A stretch of 64,000 nucleotides of DNA from Tolypocladium sp. Sup5 PDA-1. Its lineage: Eukaryota > Ascomycota > Sordariomycetes > Hypocreales > Ophiocordycipitaceae. The stretch covers positions 434,001-498,000 of the forward strand of contig JPHH03000002.1 in NCBI GenBank assembly GCA_000750105.3, given 5' to 3'. The position numbers and the translations under genes were made by a program. A model generated the notes under the pieces. It was not told the origin of the DNA and did no database searches. It saw nothing but the letters and a program-made list of their open reading frames with translations. Shown one piece after another: positions 11,944 through 23,800 of the stretch (its first letter is position 1; each line of letters starts with the position of its first letter).

Positions 11944-12747
11944 ATGTCGGCGCCTACGAGGCTGGCCGCATCAAGGCTTTGCCTTCTCCGATCCATATCC
12001 CCGAATCCCAGCCGAGGCTTCACCAGCACGAGCTGCGCCGCCAAAGACGAGGCGTGGCCGCAGCGGTTCCCCCTGGGGGCATACTACGAGAGCATTCTTC
12101 GAAACCCAATACGCTATGCGTTCAACGAGAAGCCGGAGGAACCGCCCAGCTCGGCGGATCCAGACGTCTTGCCGGCGGGGAGGAAGCCCGGGTCTGCTCC
12201 CGCGTCACCGGGGACAAAGAAGAAGCCCGGCCGCAAGCCAAAGACCGACGCATCCAGCTCCTCGCCTACACCGTCCAAATCACCAAGCACGTCACCCCCC
12301 CCCGCAACGGCAGCAGAGAAAGCCCGCATCGTGTTCGGCTCCCGCCTCCTCGGCCCGGCCGAACAGGCCGACCGCCTAGCGACCAAGGCGGCACAATCAG
12401 TATACGTCGCGGGCGTGCTGGTGCCGCCGCGCCCCGAAGAGCCCGATAACTGCTGCATGAGCGGGTGCGTCAACTGCGTCTGGGACCGCTTCAGAGACGA
12501 CATGGAGGAGTGGTCCGCCAAGAAGAACGAGGCGCAGACGCGCCTGAAGGCTGGCAGCAAGACCATGGACGCCGACGGCGGCGGCTCCGCGGCCAGCTGG
12601 GGCGTAAGCATTGGCAACACCAAGATCACAAAGGACATGTGGGACGAGGACGTGTTCCAGAGCGTGCCCGTTGGCATTCGGGAGTTTATGAAACAGGAGA
12701 AACGACTAAAAGAGAAGCATCAAAGAGAAGGGAGCGTAGGTGGCTGA
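11944..12747 (+). CDS. Oxidoreductase-like domain protein, mitochondrial (OXLD1-type)
   Basis: Single-exon protein of 267 residues. The N-terminus is rich in Arg, Ser and Leu and lacks acids over about 35 residues, as in a mitochondrial presequence. A Pro/Ser/Lys-rich linker follows at about residues 55-120. The conserved oxidoreductase-like domain is at about 125-200, recognised by the Cys cluster DNCCMSGCVNCVWD and the following acidic helix. The C-terminus is charged and helical (KQEKRLKEKHQ). The family's biochemical role is not established; the Cys cluster suggests metal or redox chemistry. The start is the first ATG after the divergent promoter and gives the presequence. Confidence 0.82.
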   Translation: MSAPTRLAASRLCLLRSISPNPSRGFTSTSCAAKDEAWPQRFPLGAYYESILRNPIRYAFNEKPEEPPSSADPDVLPAGRKPGSAPASPGTKKKPGRKPKTDASSSSPTPSKSPSTSPPPATAAEKARIVFGSRLLGPAEQADRLATKAAQSVYVAGVLVPPRPEEPDNCCMSGCVNCVWDRFRDDMEEWSAKKNEAQTRLKAGSKTMDADGGGSAASWGVSIGNTKITKDMWDEDVFQSVPVGIREFMKQEKRLKEKHQREGSVGG

Positions 12748-13227
12748 GCAGGATGCCACGGGTGAGGCGGTCTGAATAAGGCGCTGTGATAAAGAGTCTT
12801 GACGTTGTAGCCGCATTGCTGATACCTCTTTGTATAGACCTGCCATGAAGCGAATAGACCTTTTATCTTCTTTGCCGCAATATCCGTGCTCAACTCCACG
12901 CCTTTGATCAACAGTGTTCTTTCAATGCACATTTGCTGTTCAGCTTTACCCCCGAGCCACATCTGTCATTGGACTGCTTACCATCTGTATGAAGTTTGGC
13001 AGTCGAAACCCTCATCCCATCCTCGTTGGTCACAGCACGGTAGCCGGCAGCCCGCGTTGCCTCCGTTTACAGCTGCCACGATCGCCTGATCCACACCGGC
13101 CTTGGAAACGGGCGGCTGTCTGCCCGCCTCTCCCTCCCTTACAGCTGTCAACGCCGGCTGTTGCCCGCACTCTCGTTTGACGCCTTGTTAACATACTGGC
13201 AACTGGGCCTACACCGGGAGAGTGGAA
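12748..13227. other. Intergenic, 480 bp, nothing recognised
   Basis: Spacer between two genes on the same strand. It must hold the terminator of the first and the promoter of the second, but I see no repeat, RNA gene or convincing ORF. Confidence 0.5.
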
Positions 13228-14868
13228 ATGATTCTAGCATACGCATTTTCAAGAGCCCAGGGACTCATCTGTCTGCTGGCAAAGTCTCTCCTCTGGCAAA
13301 CACCTCTCGGTATGGAAGACGCCGAATCGCCTCCCGCGGCCGAGCAGCAGCAACAGTCGCAGCAGCCTGGTCCGCTCTCTCGGGAACTGCAAGCCTCCGA
13401 GGCATCCCAGGCCGCTGACGAGGAGAACCAAGAACCGCAGCAGCAGCAGTTGCTAGCCTCTTCAGTATCTCTGTCCGATGCCGAGGAACAACAGCAGCCT
13501 CAGCAGCCAAGTCTGTTCTCCCAGCAGCTTCAAGCCTCGGCCGCAACTCAAGCTGCCGCCGAACTGCAGCGTCGGGAAGAGGCGCGAGACCACCGCTTCC
13601 GCTTCCAGAGCCATTGCCGCTGCAGCCCCAAGCACCTAAACTCCGAGTCCTTCCTCCTCGTCCCGACAGACTCCGGCGCCTACCTGTCAGCCAAGCACTT
13701 TATCTGTCGCCAGGCCCGCCATGTTGAAATGGCCGCCGCCCGCATCAACAACCTACCGCTCGCGGAGCAATGGGCCGCCCAGTTGCGTATCGAGGGCACC
13801 CGTCTCAGGTATCTGCGTAGGCGGCTCAAGCAGCTCGACATCACGCGTGCGTATGGCCTCGCGCCGCTGGTCGCGACGGCGGGCGCTCAGGTATACACCA
13901 CCACTGTCGGGACCAAGACTCACGTGGTTAAGTTAACAGGCAGCGCGACCGCCCTCCTCAACGAATACGACACCCAGAACGAGGTCTTTCACGCCATGCA
14001 CCTTCTCTGGCGCCTGCCCCGGGGGACGCGGCGCGCCGGGATGCACACCTCCGAACACCGTCCTGCTGTCCCCAAGGCGACGTACCTCGTCTCGAGCAAG
14101 GCCGACGAAACGGGCAAACTCGGCTTCGTGATGGATTACATCCTGCCGCTAAGGGATCCATACCGCAGCTTTCTCGCCCGGAAGTACCTCCACCCCGACG
14201 CGCTCGCCGCAATCGTGCAACAGCCAGGCTGGGAAACGCTCTCCTTGCTGCCGCACATGGGCGAGACGCGCCCTGAGCTCGACGAGCTGAGCATCCGTGT
14301 CCGAGACCGGCCAGTGTATCTCGACACCATCTTTGCAGAGCTCGGAGCAAAGGGAGTGAGGAACCTGGCGTCCAACATGGGCGCCACGCTGGCGGTCCTC
14401 CACTGGGGGTGCCAGTCGGATGCCAAGGGCGTCAAGTTCCAGTTCGGGCTGACGTCAAGAAGCCATTTCGCCGTTTGGATGTACGGCTTTGGCGACTGCG
14501 CAAACTTTGACCCGGCCGCGGAGGATCTCGCGACGAGGCTGGCCAAGGTGGCTTTCCAGAGTCCCTTCTGGCCGCGGCCCGCGTCTGCGCATGGCTTCGG
14601 CAGGGAGGACGAGGTGCCGGAGTACATCACGTTGGCGTGGCGGGCCTTTGCGAAGACGTACCTCGGTACGAGCAGGGCAATCGCAGAGCTTGTGGGACCG
14701 ATTGGGTGGATGCCGGGGCTTCCTCTGAAGAACGAGGGACGGTTGGTTATATTCACAGAGTTTATACAGGCACTCAAGGAATCGTGGCGGTTGGCTCCTG
14801 TCGGCACACAAGAGCCTGCGCGCAGTGTCGCTGGTCCTCGGATTGAAGGGAACCAACACGGCGCGTAG
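13228..14868 (+). CDS. DUF3669-type protein with duplicated Gln-rich N-terminus
   Basis: Single-exon ORF of 546 residues. Residues about 30-115 are Gln/Ala/Ser-rich and hold two imperfect copies of a unit of about 50 residues (each with AEQQQ, a QQP run and LQAS..QAA). From about residue 125 a compact domain continues to the end, with AYGLAPLVA, HVVKLTGSA and, late, LAVLHWGCQSDAKGVKFQFG; the last block is the signature I associate with fungal DUF3669 proteins, often annotated as zinc-finger or aminoglycoside-phosphotransferase-like. No catalytic function is known to me. The start may instead be the ATG at 13312 (MEDAES), which removes a hydrophobic leader of 28 residues. Confidence 0.72.
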   Translation: MILAYAFSRAQGLICLLAKSLLWQTPLGMEDAESPPAAEQQQQSQQPGPLSRELQASEASQAADEENQEPQQQQLLASSVSLSDAEEQQQPQQPSLFSQQLQASAATQAAAELQRREEARDHRFRFQSHCRCSPKHLNSESFLLVPTDSGAYLSAKHFICRQARHVEMAAARINNLPLAEQWAAQLRIEGTRLRYLRRRLKQLDITRAYGLAPLVATAGAQVYTTTVGTKTHVVKLTGSATALLNEYDTQNEVFHAMHLLWRLPRGTRRAGMHTSEHRPAVPKATYLVSSKADETGKLGFVMDYILPLRDPYRSFLARKYLHPDALAAIVQQPGWETLSLLPHMGETRPELDELSIRVRDRPVYLDTIFAELGAKGVRNLASNMGATLAVLHWGCQSDAKGVKFQFGLTSRSHFAVWMYGFGDCANFDPAAEDLATRLAKVAFQSPFWPRPASAHGFGREDEVPEYITLAWRAFAKTYLGTSRAIAELVGPIGWMPGLPLKNEGRLVIFTEFIQALKESWRLAPVGTQEPARSVAGPRIEGNQHGA

Positions 14869-15067
14869 GCAGATGCTCGAAGACGGAGAAGAACGGTCTG
14901 CCGAGGGGGCTGCGGGTGTCGCAAAAGTTCAATGTAGTCTATTCAAGATGAGCACACAAACACCCCATGTCGTCTGACCCTGCTATTTGCTTGTCATGAG
15001 TCTTTTTCGCGTGTTTTCAATGTCCTAGTCGTCTGGGCTCCAGCGTCTATTCCAATATGCCTATCCC

Positions 15068-15905
15068 TCAAACGCTCTTGGCCACGCGAGCAAGCCTGTC
15101 GTGCTCGTCAATGTCAATGGCCTCCCAGGGGTAGTTGATCCAGACGTCGCCGACCGTCTCGGCGGCCTCGTAGTGCGTGGCCAGCATCTCGCCAGGCAGG
15201 GTGCCCTTTTTGGGCTTGTCCTTGTTCTGGGGAATGGTCAGAGCGCTGCACACACACAAGAATTGGGGCCGCGGGTTTGTAGGATACGTACGTGGAGGAC
15301 AAAGATGCTAAACTGCGTCTTGGGGGCGTCGCCGCCCAGCTTCTGGCGCACGGCCTCGACGTCCTTCTCGAGCTCCTTGACGGCATACTCGAGCGTCGTC
15401 CGGGTGTCGTCGACCTCGTCGACGATGAGGATGCGCTTGCCAACGAGGTTCTCCATCTCGCCGAGGGCGGTGAGGTCGAGCCACTGGGTGCGGGTGACCT
15501 TGGTGCCGATGGCCTCGACCTCGGTGCCGCCGAGGGTCTCGTAGAGCGAGAGGCCGATGGCCTGGATGGGGATGTTGGGCGAGCCCGGCTGCTTCAGGAA
15601 CGAGCGCAGGATGCGGGCCGGGACGTAGCCGCCACCGCCGATGGCGATCATGAGCTGCGGCTGGAAGTCGGCGAGCAGCCTGGCCGCCGAGCGCTGGCAC
15701 AGCTTGTGGACCTGGTGGTGGTGATGGGGTCGTCAGCGCAGGCTCTCTCCAAGGCGCCGGCTGTCCCCGAGCCACTCGGCGGTCGCACGCATGCACGCCT
15801 CGGCGCGGCAGACAGATGAGACGAGCCGAGCCGGCACGCGTCGCGTCGCGTCGCACAGGCGGTCGCACTTACATCGTTGTACGTGACGTAGACCTTTTCA
15901 ACCAT
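15068..15905 (-). CDS. XPT1: Xanthine(-guanine) phosphoribosyltransferase
   Basis: Purine-salvage enzyme that transfers the phosphoribosyl group of PRPP to xanthine (and probably guanine). Exons are 15905-15873, 15711-15292 and 15226-15068, giving 204 residues, all in phase; the first exon encodes only MVEKVYVTYND. The PRPP-binding motif ILIVDEVDDTRTTL is clear at about residues 105-118, and the substrate loop starts at MIAIGGGGYVPARI near residue 29. FVLH|NKDKPKKG spans the second splice junction as expected for fungal members. The first intron is 161 bp, the second 65 bp. Cytosolic by inference. Confidence 0.9.
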
Positions 15906-17007
15906 GGTGGGCAGGGCGTCGGTAGACCGTCTCGTCAATTGTCTGGGTGGTTTGGCGGGGTGTCACAGGACGGGAGCGACGTCGGACAGAAGCAATGGAT
16001 CGATGGCTGTCTCGGGACGGGATCGTATTCGAGGTGAGAGAGGAATCGACGAGACGGCCGGAGCAGCGCGAGGCTTGTGCCCAAGAGGAGAGAAAAGAAG
16101 AAGGAAAAGAAAAGAAGAGGAAGGGGAGGGAGCAGATCTCACCGACGGGGAGAAATTTGTTCGACACCCAGACAAGCCAGACTCGCCGAGAGCCCAGTGA
16201 CCCAATCGGCCTGCAACTTTTTTTGGCAGAGCCCCGCGACGCTGCCCCTCCATTCCTTACTCGTACAGGCGTGTCCACCTGTCGGCCGTCTCCGACTGTC
16301 AGTCAACGAGGCCCACATGCTGACGTCGTCGTCGTCGCGGTTTTCACTGCGCATCTCGTATCCACTCCGTAGAGCGCGAATGTATCAGTGGTTGGATGAT
16401 TTCTCTCTGGAGTGTTGGAGGAGCTGGTCGCCTAGGGGTAGCTCGAAGCTCATCGACAGGGCAGGCGTGAACCTGCCACTGGGCAGTCGAGGTGCTGTGT
16501 GTCAACAGCCATGACAACACAGACGACAGCCACAGGGCTGGCTGGCTCACTGCTTGCACTGCGCCGCGCCGTGTACCTTGTCCGAGGGGTGTCGTGAGAG
16601 AAGGACTGACTCCATGGGGAAGGGTAATACGCGGCAGGGACGATATGAGAAACGGATGTTTTGAGCAACCGTGTTTGGAGAAGGGCATGTTTTCAGAGGC
16701 GGGACGCAATCATTGGAACTTGGATGGCAACTTGCGGCGGTGGAACAGCGTGAGGGTGATGAAGCATTGTCATCCCTCTTTAAGCATACTTGGAAAGCAA
16801 TTGTATTTGACAACTCAATGTCCCAATCCGCCGTGCTGCTTTGATTGCCATTCGTTTACCCATCTCGCTGCCCACTTACACCCAACGACGACGCACCGTG
16901 CTTCATACATCTACTCATCCAACAAAACTCTTGACAGCAGAACGCAAGGAAATCTCGGCCAAAAGTAATCTCCCGTATTGAAAGGACAATCTTGTTCACG
17001 AAAGCCA
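15906..17007. other. Intergenic, 1.1 kb, upstream region of XPT1 and 3' flank of the P450
   Basis: No supported gene. An A/G-rich tract at about 16077-16135 lies some 200 bp upstream of XPT1, which is a C/T-rich tract on the coding strand, typical of fungal core promoters. An ACTCCGTA motif is at 16364-16371. Confidence 0.5.
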
Positions 17008-18650
17008 TTATGCTCTGTGTAGGCTCACCTTCACCCCATCTCTGCAGGTAGTCGCCAAAGCATACAGCTCAACCCAGTCCTTCTCCCCATGGCCCTCCAC
17101 CGTCTCAAACGTCTGCGCCATCCTCGCAACCACGTATTGCGCCTCCGTCAGCGCAAGGTGCTCTGCGCAGTGTCAGCGTCTCTGGCATGTTCGCGCTTCG
17201 GACCTGTTGCTACTACTTACGCCCCATGCAGATCCTCGGCCCTCCGCTGAACGGCAGATAGCCCCAGCCTGGGCGCAGGTCCTTCCACCGCTCGGGCACA
17301 AACGCCTCCGTGTCGCTGCCAAACACGCGTTCGTCGCGGTGCATGGCGTACAGGTTGTACATGACGACCACGCCCTTCTTGACGAAGAGGGGCGAGTTGC
17401 CGTCGGCGCCGCCCCCGTGCGGGATCGTTGTGTCTTGCCTTGCCTCGCGTGCGTTTGTCGGGATCACGGGATGTAGCCGTAGGGCTTCATCCTTGATGTC
17501 AGCCACCTGAGGTTGAAGCGTTTGCAACTGAGCAAAACTTACACTCGTTTATGCACCATCTCACGTAGTCCATCTTCTTCAGCTGCGCGGCTGTCGGAGC
17601 CGTCGTTCCCGCAACCGCCAGCACGGCCTCTCGCAATCGCTTGTATATGAGCGGGTTCCTGGCCAGCACGAAGAACAGGTTGCTCAGCACGCTCGCTGTG
17701 GTGTCGCGGCTGGCGACCAGAAGATGCAGAACCTGGTCTCGCAGGACTTTGCGGTCCTTGATAACGGCCGCGAGCGCGGCCAGCACGTCGTTGCGGCCAT
17801 CCGTCGGTTTCGAGTGCTTGCGCTCTAGTGACTCGTCGATAAAGTCGTCGATGTATTTGAACACTCTCTTCTTGGCACGAATGGCTCTGAGGCTTACCCG
17901 CAGGTGCTGGAGCGGACCGAATCCCAGTCTCTTGACGACCTCTGTGGAGCAGGTCATGTAGTCGTCGACAAAGTGCTGTGCCTTGATCTGCCTTTCTGCC
18001 TGGTGACCAAGCATGCATGTCGAGTTGCCCATGAGGAATTGACTGGCAAAATCCATGGCGAGTCTAAAGTACAGGTACTGAAGATCTATGGGAGATCCGT
18101 CGTTCGGAACCAGGTGAAGCATGGCCTGGAAGTGATGCTCCATGGCACTAATTAGGGTATCCTTGTCCAGCCTCACAAACAAGGGCTTCAGCACTGACCG
18201 CGCATGGTGCCATGACGGGCCGTCGAGTGTGAATATCCCCCTCCCGAGGAGAGTCTCCATTGCGGATACCCGCAAGTGCGGGAGCCCAAAGTCGTCGAAG
18301 CCACCAGCAAGCAAGTGTTTGATGTTGCGGCTGTCGCAAGTGTACACCAGATCCAAGGACCACCGGTTGACCACGTATGTTGTCCCAAGGCTTTTAAAGG
18401 CATGGTGCGTAGACTCCAGATATCTGTCTTCGGGTTTCCCGAAGAATGCGTCGTATATGAAGTCGAGGCCTAGGAAGGGATCCTTGACTGGAGCTTTGTT
18501 TCGTGCAGTTTGGCATCCTTTTGCTCTTGAGAGGGCAATCCGAGCCAAGCGTCTGAAAATTGCGTGTATTATACCGGAAAATGTTAGAATGAGAAAGCAA
18601 AAGGATGCTTGGTGCGCCATGCTAAAGGGAAGCATGCTAATGAGCAACAT
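17008..18650 (-). CDS. Cytochrome P450, CYP52-type (fatty acid/alkane hydroxylase clan)
   Basis: Membrane-bound monooxygenase. Exons are 18650-17543, 17484-17221 and 17162-17008, giving 508 residues, the normal size. A hydrophobic ER anchor is at about residues 5-30. The I-helix reads LLVASRDTTAS, with Ser where AGRDTT is usual. The K-helix ExxR is INESLRLHP, created across the first splice junction; the PERW motif and the heme loop FSGGPRICMGQ with its Cys ligand follow, the Gln coming from the last exon. The resemblance to CYP52/CYP539-type enzymes rests on these motifs and is moderate. Other in-frame Met codons downstream, for example near 18620, would shorten the anchor. It lies 2.2 kb from the divergent A-T-C synthetase, which suggests a shared pathway. 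Confidence 0.88.
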
Positions 18651-20837
18651 TGTTAAGGATTATGGTCGTCCGCCTCGCGCTTCCTCAGTGCAAAGCTCGT
18701 TTCAGCCAGTTTGGATGAATGACGACAATGAAGTCAAGCTGGAGAGAACTCGGACATGTTTGGACTATAATTCATGTTAAACCATGAAAGGGGCTTTTTA
18801 TTCTTCAGAGAATCCCTCTTAACGAGGAGCACTGCGGTTAATCAAGTCGGGCATCCTCGCTGTCAAGCGTCAACATGAGGTGGCGCTCAGACATGACTCC
18901 TGAGTTCGGATAGGCCGTCCAGCTGAAGCAACGTTCCGGCCACCAACCAGATTGAACATAACTTTCGAATCAAATGAATGGATTACCTGAATACTGGAGC
19001 AGCACGTCATAGTCACCCCGGATACTCCGAAGGGAAGGCTGTGTGGCTATGGCCGACGTCCTAGCCGTTTATTGATCAATGATCGGAACCGAAGCAAGGG
19101 TAGGATGTTCCGAGACTACAGCTCTTGCCGTAAGACACTACTAATAATAGCAATCCTATGTTGCTTTAACCCTGTAGGAGCTCCTATAAACAGTTACTAC
19201 TTCACAGTCCCAGTCTATGCCGTTTCCTGGTGATGTGATCGTCTACACCGAAGCTCCGAAGTCCTCAATTCCGAAACCCTTGGCTGTTTTAAATCTTGCT
19301 TCCTTGGAAACCCATGATAATTGCTGCGCTGTTAATTCTATGGCCATCGCAGCTCCCGTTGCAGAATGCTTCCTACGCCGAGTGTGCCACAAGGGAAGTA
19401 GCACACGTTCTCGTAACTCGACAACCACTACCAACACGGAACTAGAGATGTATGGCGTCAACTTACATCCATGCCTTGTCAACATGTACGAAGGAGCCTC
19501 TACAGGGATTAACTGGGCCGACCTGGGTTGCATTCACTGTAAACTGACCCAACTCTATCCGACATCTGGTAATTAGGGACGTCCCTGCGCTCCGGGGATG
19601 CCGAGCCAGCTGTAAGTCTGTTCAATGGAAATACCGATTCTGCAGGTTCATCACGAGCAGACTCATGGCAACGTGCAGACGCCACAAACGTCGCAAGTGA
19701 ATCATCCGAAAATCATCGGAGGCTGTATCGGAACAGAGCAGTGTAAGACCTGCGAAGCTGGAGGGCCCGTGTCGCAAGTCAGCCTGTGGACGTTGGCTTT
19801 GGCCAGCAACAAACCCGTACAAGTAATATTCAGCAAGACGCGTTGGTATTGCCGCTTTTGTTCAGTTGAATGGACTCTGAATACATTCTTCTGATCTTCC
19901 ACGTCGGTTGCCTTGGCCTGAGCAGAGTTCGTGTCCGTTCTGCCCATACCGGTTCTCATTCCATACTTCGTCGCCTCTATTCGACTTGGCATTGATGGCA
20001 GCCCCTATCCCTATTCTCCGGTACGAGGTTGTGTAAAATTTCCAATACGAGCTTTAAATAGGTAGTTACTAGTTAGAGATCATATATTGGCGTCAGCCCT
20101 TCAAGCATGACGCGCGCTTCGGCGCAACTTGAAGCCTCAGCTCGTCATGATATGTTTCCAGTCTCTTGACCCAATTGTTCGTGATCTTTGACACATCAAT
20201 CTCCGTATTTAGAGAGATCCTGCACCTCTCCTCCATTCTAATTTGTGGCACTGATTCACATGTACGCATCCGCCTAGTCTTCCGATTCGGCAGCCCATCT
20301 TGACAGGGCCGAGATATCTGACGTTGTGCCCGGGTCTCACATTCTACGCACCGCAAATGCTGTCCTACCAACCCGACGTGATCTGGTTCGCCATCCTTGC
20401 GAGTGGCGCTGGTCATCGCTGCGTATTGGATCTAGACACTGCTTGTACGACCAACGACACCGGCGATTCTGCCCGGTGCGGGAGAGACAGTTGCTTCGCC
20501 ATCCACAGCATGGCTCAGTCGTCACCTGAATCTACTCTCCATGGATGCTGGGTTGTCAAATTGTCGTGTTCCAGATCATGCAAGGCACCGCGAATCCATA
20601 CTGATATGACTCCGGTCCTGGGGAACACCACACTCGGTCAGATGCGGACTTGGGATAGAATTCCTAATCAGTCATGTCATGATATGAAGCCCGTTCATCA
20701 TACATCACAGCTAAAATCTCCATTCTATGCAACTTGAAGCAATTATCAAAGGTTTGAACGGCTTTATAATTTGATTATCATCAAGTCTCATCTGCCCAAC
20801 AAATACCCCGGCCCCTTCATTGGGACAGTCCTCCATC
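18651..20837. other. Long divergent intergenic region between P450 and A-T-C synthetase
   Basis: This 2.2-kb region holds the promoters of both flanking genes. Short ORFs at 19217-19576 (+, 119 aa) and 20093-20416 (-, 107 aa) have no recognisable motif, no introns I can place and no family resemblance, so I do not call them. A lost regulator gene is possible but unsupported. Confidence 0.4.
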
Positions 20838-23800
20838 ATGGTTTCTTCAGCAACAAAGCCTTCAACGTCTGAAGAGTCACCAAACACGCGGGAACGTGCC
20901 GAAATTTCCGGCACAGAGATTAACGACTTGCACTTGAAGCCCTGGGATATCTTCTCCGCATCCGCGGCCAACTACCCGGACCGGGAGGCGCTTGTTTCCC
21001 TCTGGCAGCCTGCAGAGCCAGGCGAGCCATCGCAGCATCTGCGCTCTCCGCCGGGTTCCGACTGTCTGAGATGGACCTATGGCTCCCTCCACAGGAGAGC
21101 TGAGCGCCTAGCTGCATCGCTCGCCAGCCTTGGGTGCGGTCCGGGCATGCACCTCGCCGCGATCTTCTGGAACTCTGCAGAATGGGCGCTGTTTTTCTGG
21201 GCCGCCGCAAAACTCGGTATGGTGTTTGTGCCTATCGATGTCCGTGCCGGAGGTGACATGCCGTTCATGCTTGCAGCCGTCAACCCTCAGGTCGTGGTGG
21301 TTCAGGATGCAGACATTACAGAGACCTTGACGTTCGGGGATGGCCAGCTCCGAACGCCTCCCATTCGGATCCAATGCTCCAGGCGACCTGTCGAGGGGTG
21401 GCTGACGTACGATGGGCTCTCTCTATCTCAGGAGAACAGGGGCGACGCGATGGCGGTTTCCCAGGATGCGCTTTCCAGACACGAAATGTCCGGCGACAGC
21501 ATCGCGCTCATCATCTTTACAAGTGGTACAACGGGGACTCCAAAGGGATGCCCCCATACATGCCGAAACATCGCCGCGCAAACTCACGAGTACGATCCCA
21601 ACGAGGACCCGTCCCATATCGACCGCTGGCTTGTACACACCCCTGTTAGCCACATATTTGCAGTCAACAATAGCCTCCGTACCTGGAGAAACGGCGACAC
21701 CGTCGTCTTCCCTTCCAAATCCTTTGATGTGGGCTCAACCGTGCAAGCCCTGGTACAGGAGAACTGCACCGTCATGTCGGCCACTCCCACATTGGTCAAG
21801 GCTCTGTTGGCGCACAAGGGCTTCCCGAGCCCGGAAGACCTCAACATATCTTTGGTCACAATTGGGGGGACTTCCATCGGTGACGAGGACATTCAGCTCT
21901 GCCGGCAGGGCCTGGGAGCCAAAGATGCAATCCAGGCGTACGGGATGAGCGAGGGCGCTCCGTTGGTGAGCTGGTTGAGGCAAGACCCCATGCTTACCGA
22001 TGGCTATCACCCTGGCATCGGAAAGGTCCTTCCTGGTGCGTCCATCCGCATCTGCGAGCCAGAAACTCGCAGGGTCCTTGACCGTGACGAAGTCGGCGAG
22101 TTGCATCTCGGTGGCCCGTCGGTGATCTCGAGCTATTTGGGCGGACCGGACGGCGACGACTTTTATACCGACGATTCCGGAACTTGGCTTGCAAGTGGCG
22201 ACCAGGCGAGGCTTGACCAGGACGATGTCCTTTACATCATGGGAAGATACAAAGAGTTGATCATTCGTGGCGGGGAGAACATACACCCGGCCAGGCTCGA
22301 ATCAGCTTTGGCTGAGATTCCTGGTCTGCAGGTGAGTAGCTACACTCCCAAACCCCATAAACCTGATCATCACGATGTAACTCATCTGCACAGGCATTCG
22401 TGGTCGGTGTTCCGAATAGCATGGCTGGCCAGCTCGCCGTCGCCATCGTGAAGCTGCCCAAAGGCACCACAAAGGTCCATGTCGCCGAGAAGGCGAGGGC
22501 TCTAGGCCCCAAGTATGCCCTCGATGCGGTGCACACGCTGGGGGAGCTTGGTTTGGACAGTTTCCCTGTCACGTCTCTCGGCAAGCCAAAGAAAGGGGTG
22601 CTGGCAAAGGCCGTCGTTGCGTTTCGCTCAGCAAAACGACCGCTGGCCTCGAGCTCCATCAAGAGGGACAAGCTGCAAGAACTGACCGAGACTCTTGTCA
22701 AGGCATGGGAGAGGCTGACTGGCGATTGCCCGTCGAAAGACGACAATTTTGCATATTTTTCTGACAGCATCACCCTTCTCCGCTACTGCGATGCCGTTTT
22801 GCGTCACAGCGGTAGACGTCTTTACCTCCAGGACTTGGTCAAACATGACACAATTGAGAAGCAGGCAAAGATGTTGCTTGAGCGGGCTGACCAACAATTC
22901 GGATACGAAAGCAATACATCAGAAAACGGAGCAGGCCATCATATAAACAGAAACGACAGCCTCGACATCAGCTCCGATTCGCAACACACAGCCTCACCCT
23001 CTCCAAGAGCTCTTTCCTCCAAGCAGCTTTGGGCCGCTGCCCAGAAGCAAGTTTCTTCGCTCGGTCTTGATGAGTGCAAGGTCGAAGATGTCATCACGGT
23101 CAGAGAGTCGCTTCAACGTATGATTTCGGGTCAGCGGCGGCAGTCATTCCATGTGCGCGTGGTCTTTCGCGTTTCAAACACCTCAAACGATCGAATCCGC
23201 AGAGGCGTCGAGAAAGGTCTGGGCCATCGCCCAATATTACGGGCGATTGCCTGCCATCCTTTGAATCAGGTCTCGTTCCAAGTGATACTAGAAGCTCATC
23301 GGCAGCTCTTTGATAGGCAGATTCGCGAGATCACGGTGCGCACTGAACGAGAAGCAAACGAGCTTTGTTCAGACGACAGGGCGCAACTCCACTCCTCTCA
23401 TTTCATGCTTACAGTTGGCATCATCACGATCAAGGAGACTGACCAGTGCTATTTGTCCATGACGTATAACCACTCCATCATGGACGCAGTCTTCCTTCTA
23501 CAGTGGCACCGAGACCTGTGCCAACTCATCAGCGGCGTGGATGAATGCACAAGCCCCATGCAGCGCTCGTACAGTTTATACGCAGACCTTCACCACCAGT
23601 ACCAGGACAGTCTCCCTGCCCAGGAATCCGTCTCATTCCACGTTCGTCGGCTTCGCGGCATCTCACGCTTCAAGCAGGCGCTCTGGCCGCCGCAGCGAGC
23701 ACCAGGATGGATGATCTCCAACGACGAGACGTCGCCGCATGCCCGGGCGCGCCGCCAGGTGCGGGAGCAAGTCTGGCATGGAACATGGGACGAACGAGCG

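Noticed and set aside
14136..14924. 262-residue minus-strand ORF
   Set aside because: Antisense to the DUF3669-type gene; composition typical of a GC-rich shadow frame.
19217..19576. 119-residue ORF in the P450/A-T-C gap
   Set aside because: Considered as a pathway regulator, but no zinc-cluster or other domain and an opposite frame is equally open.
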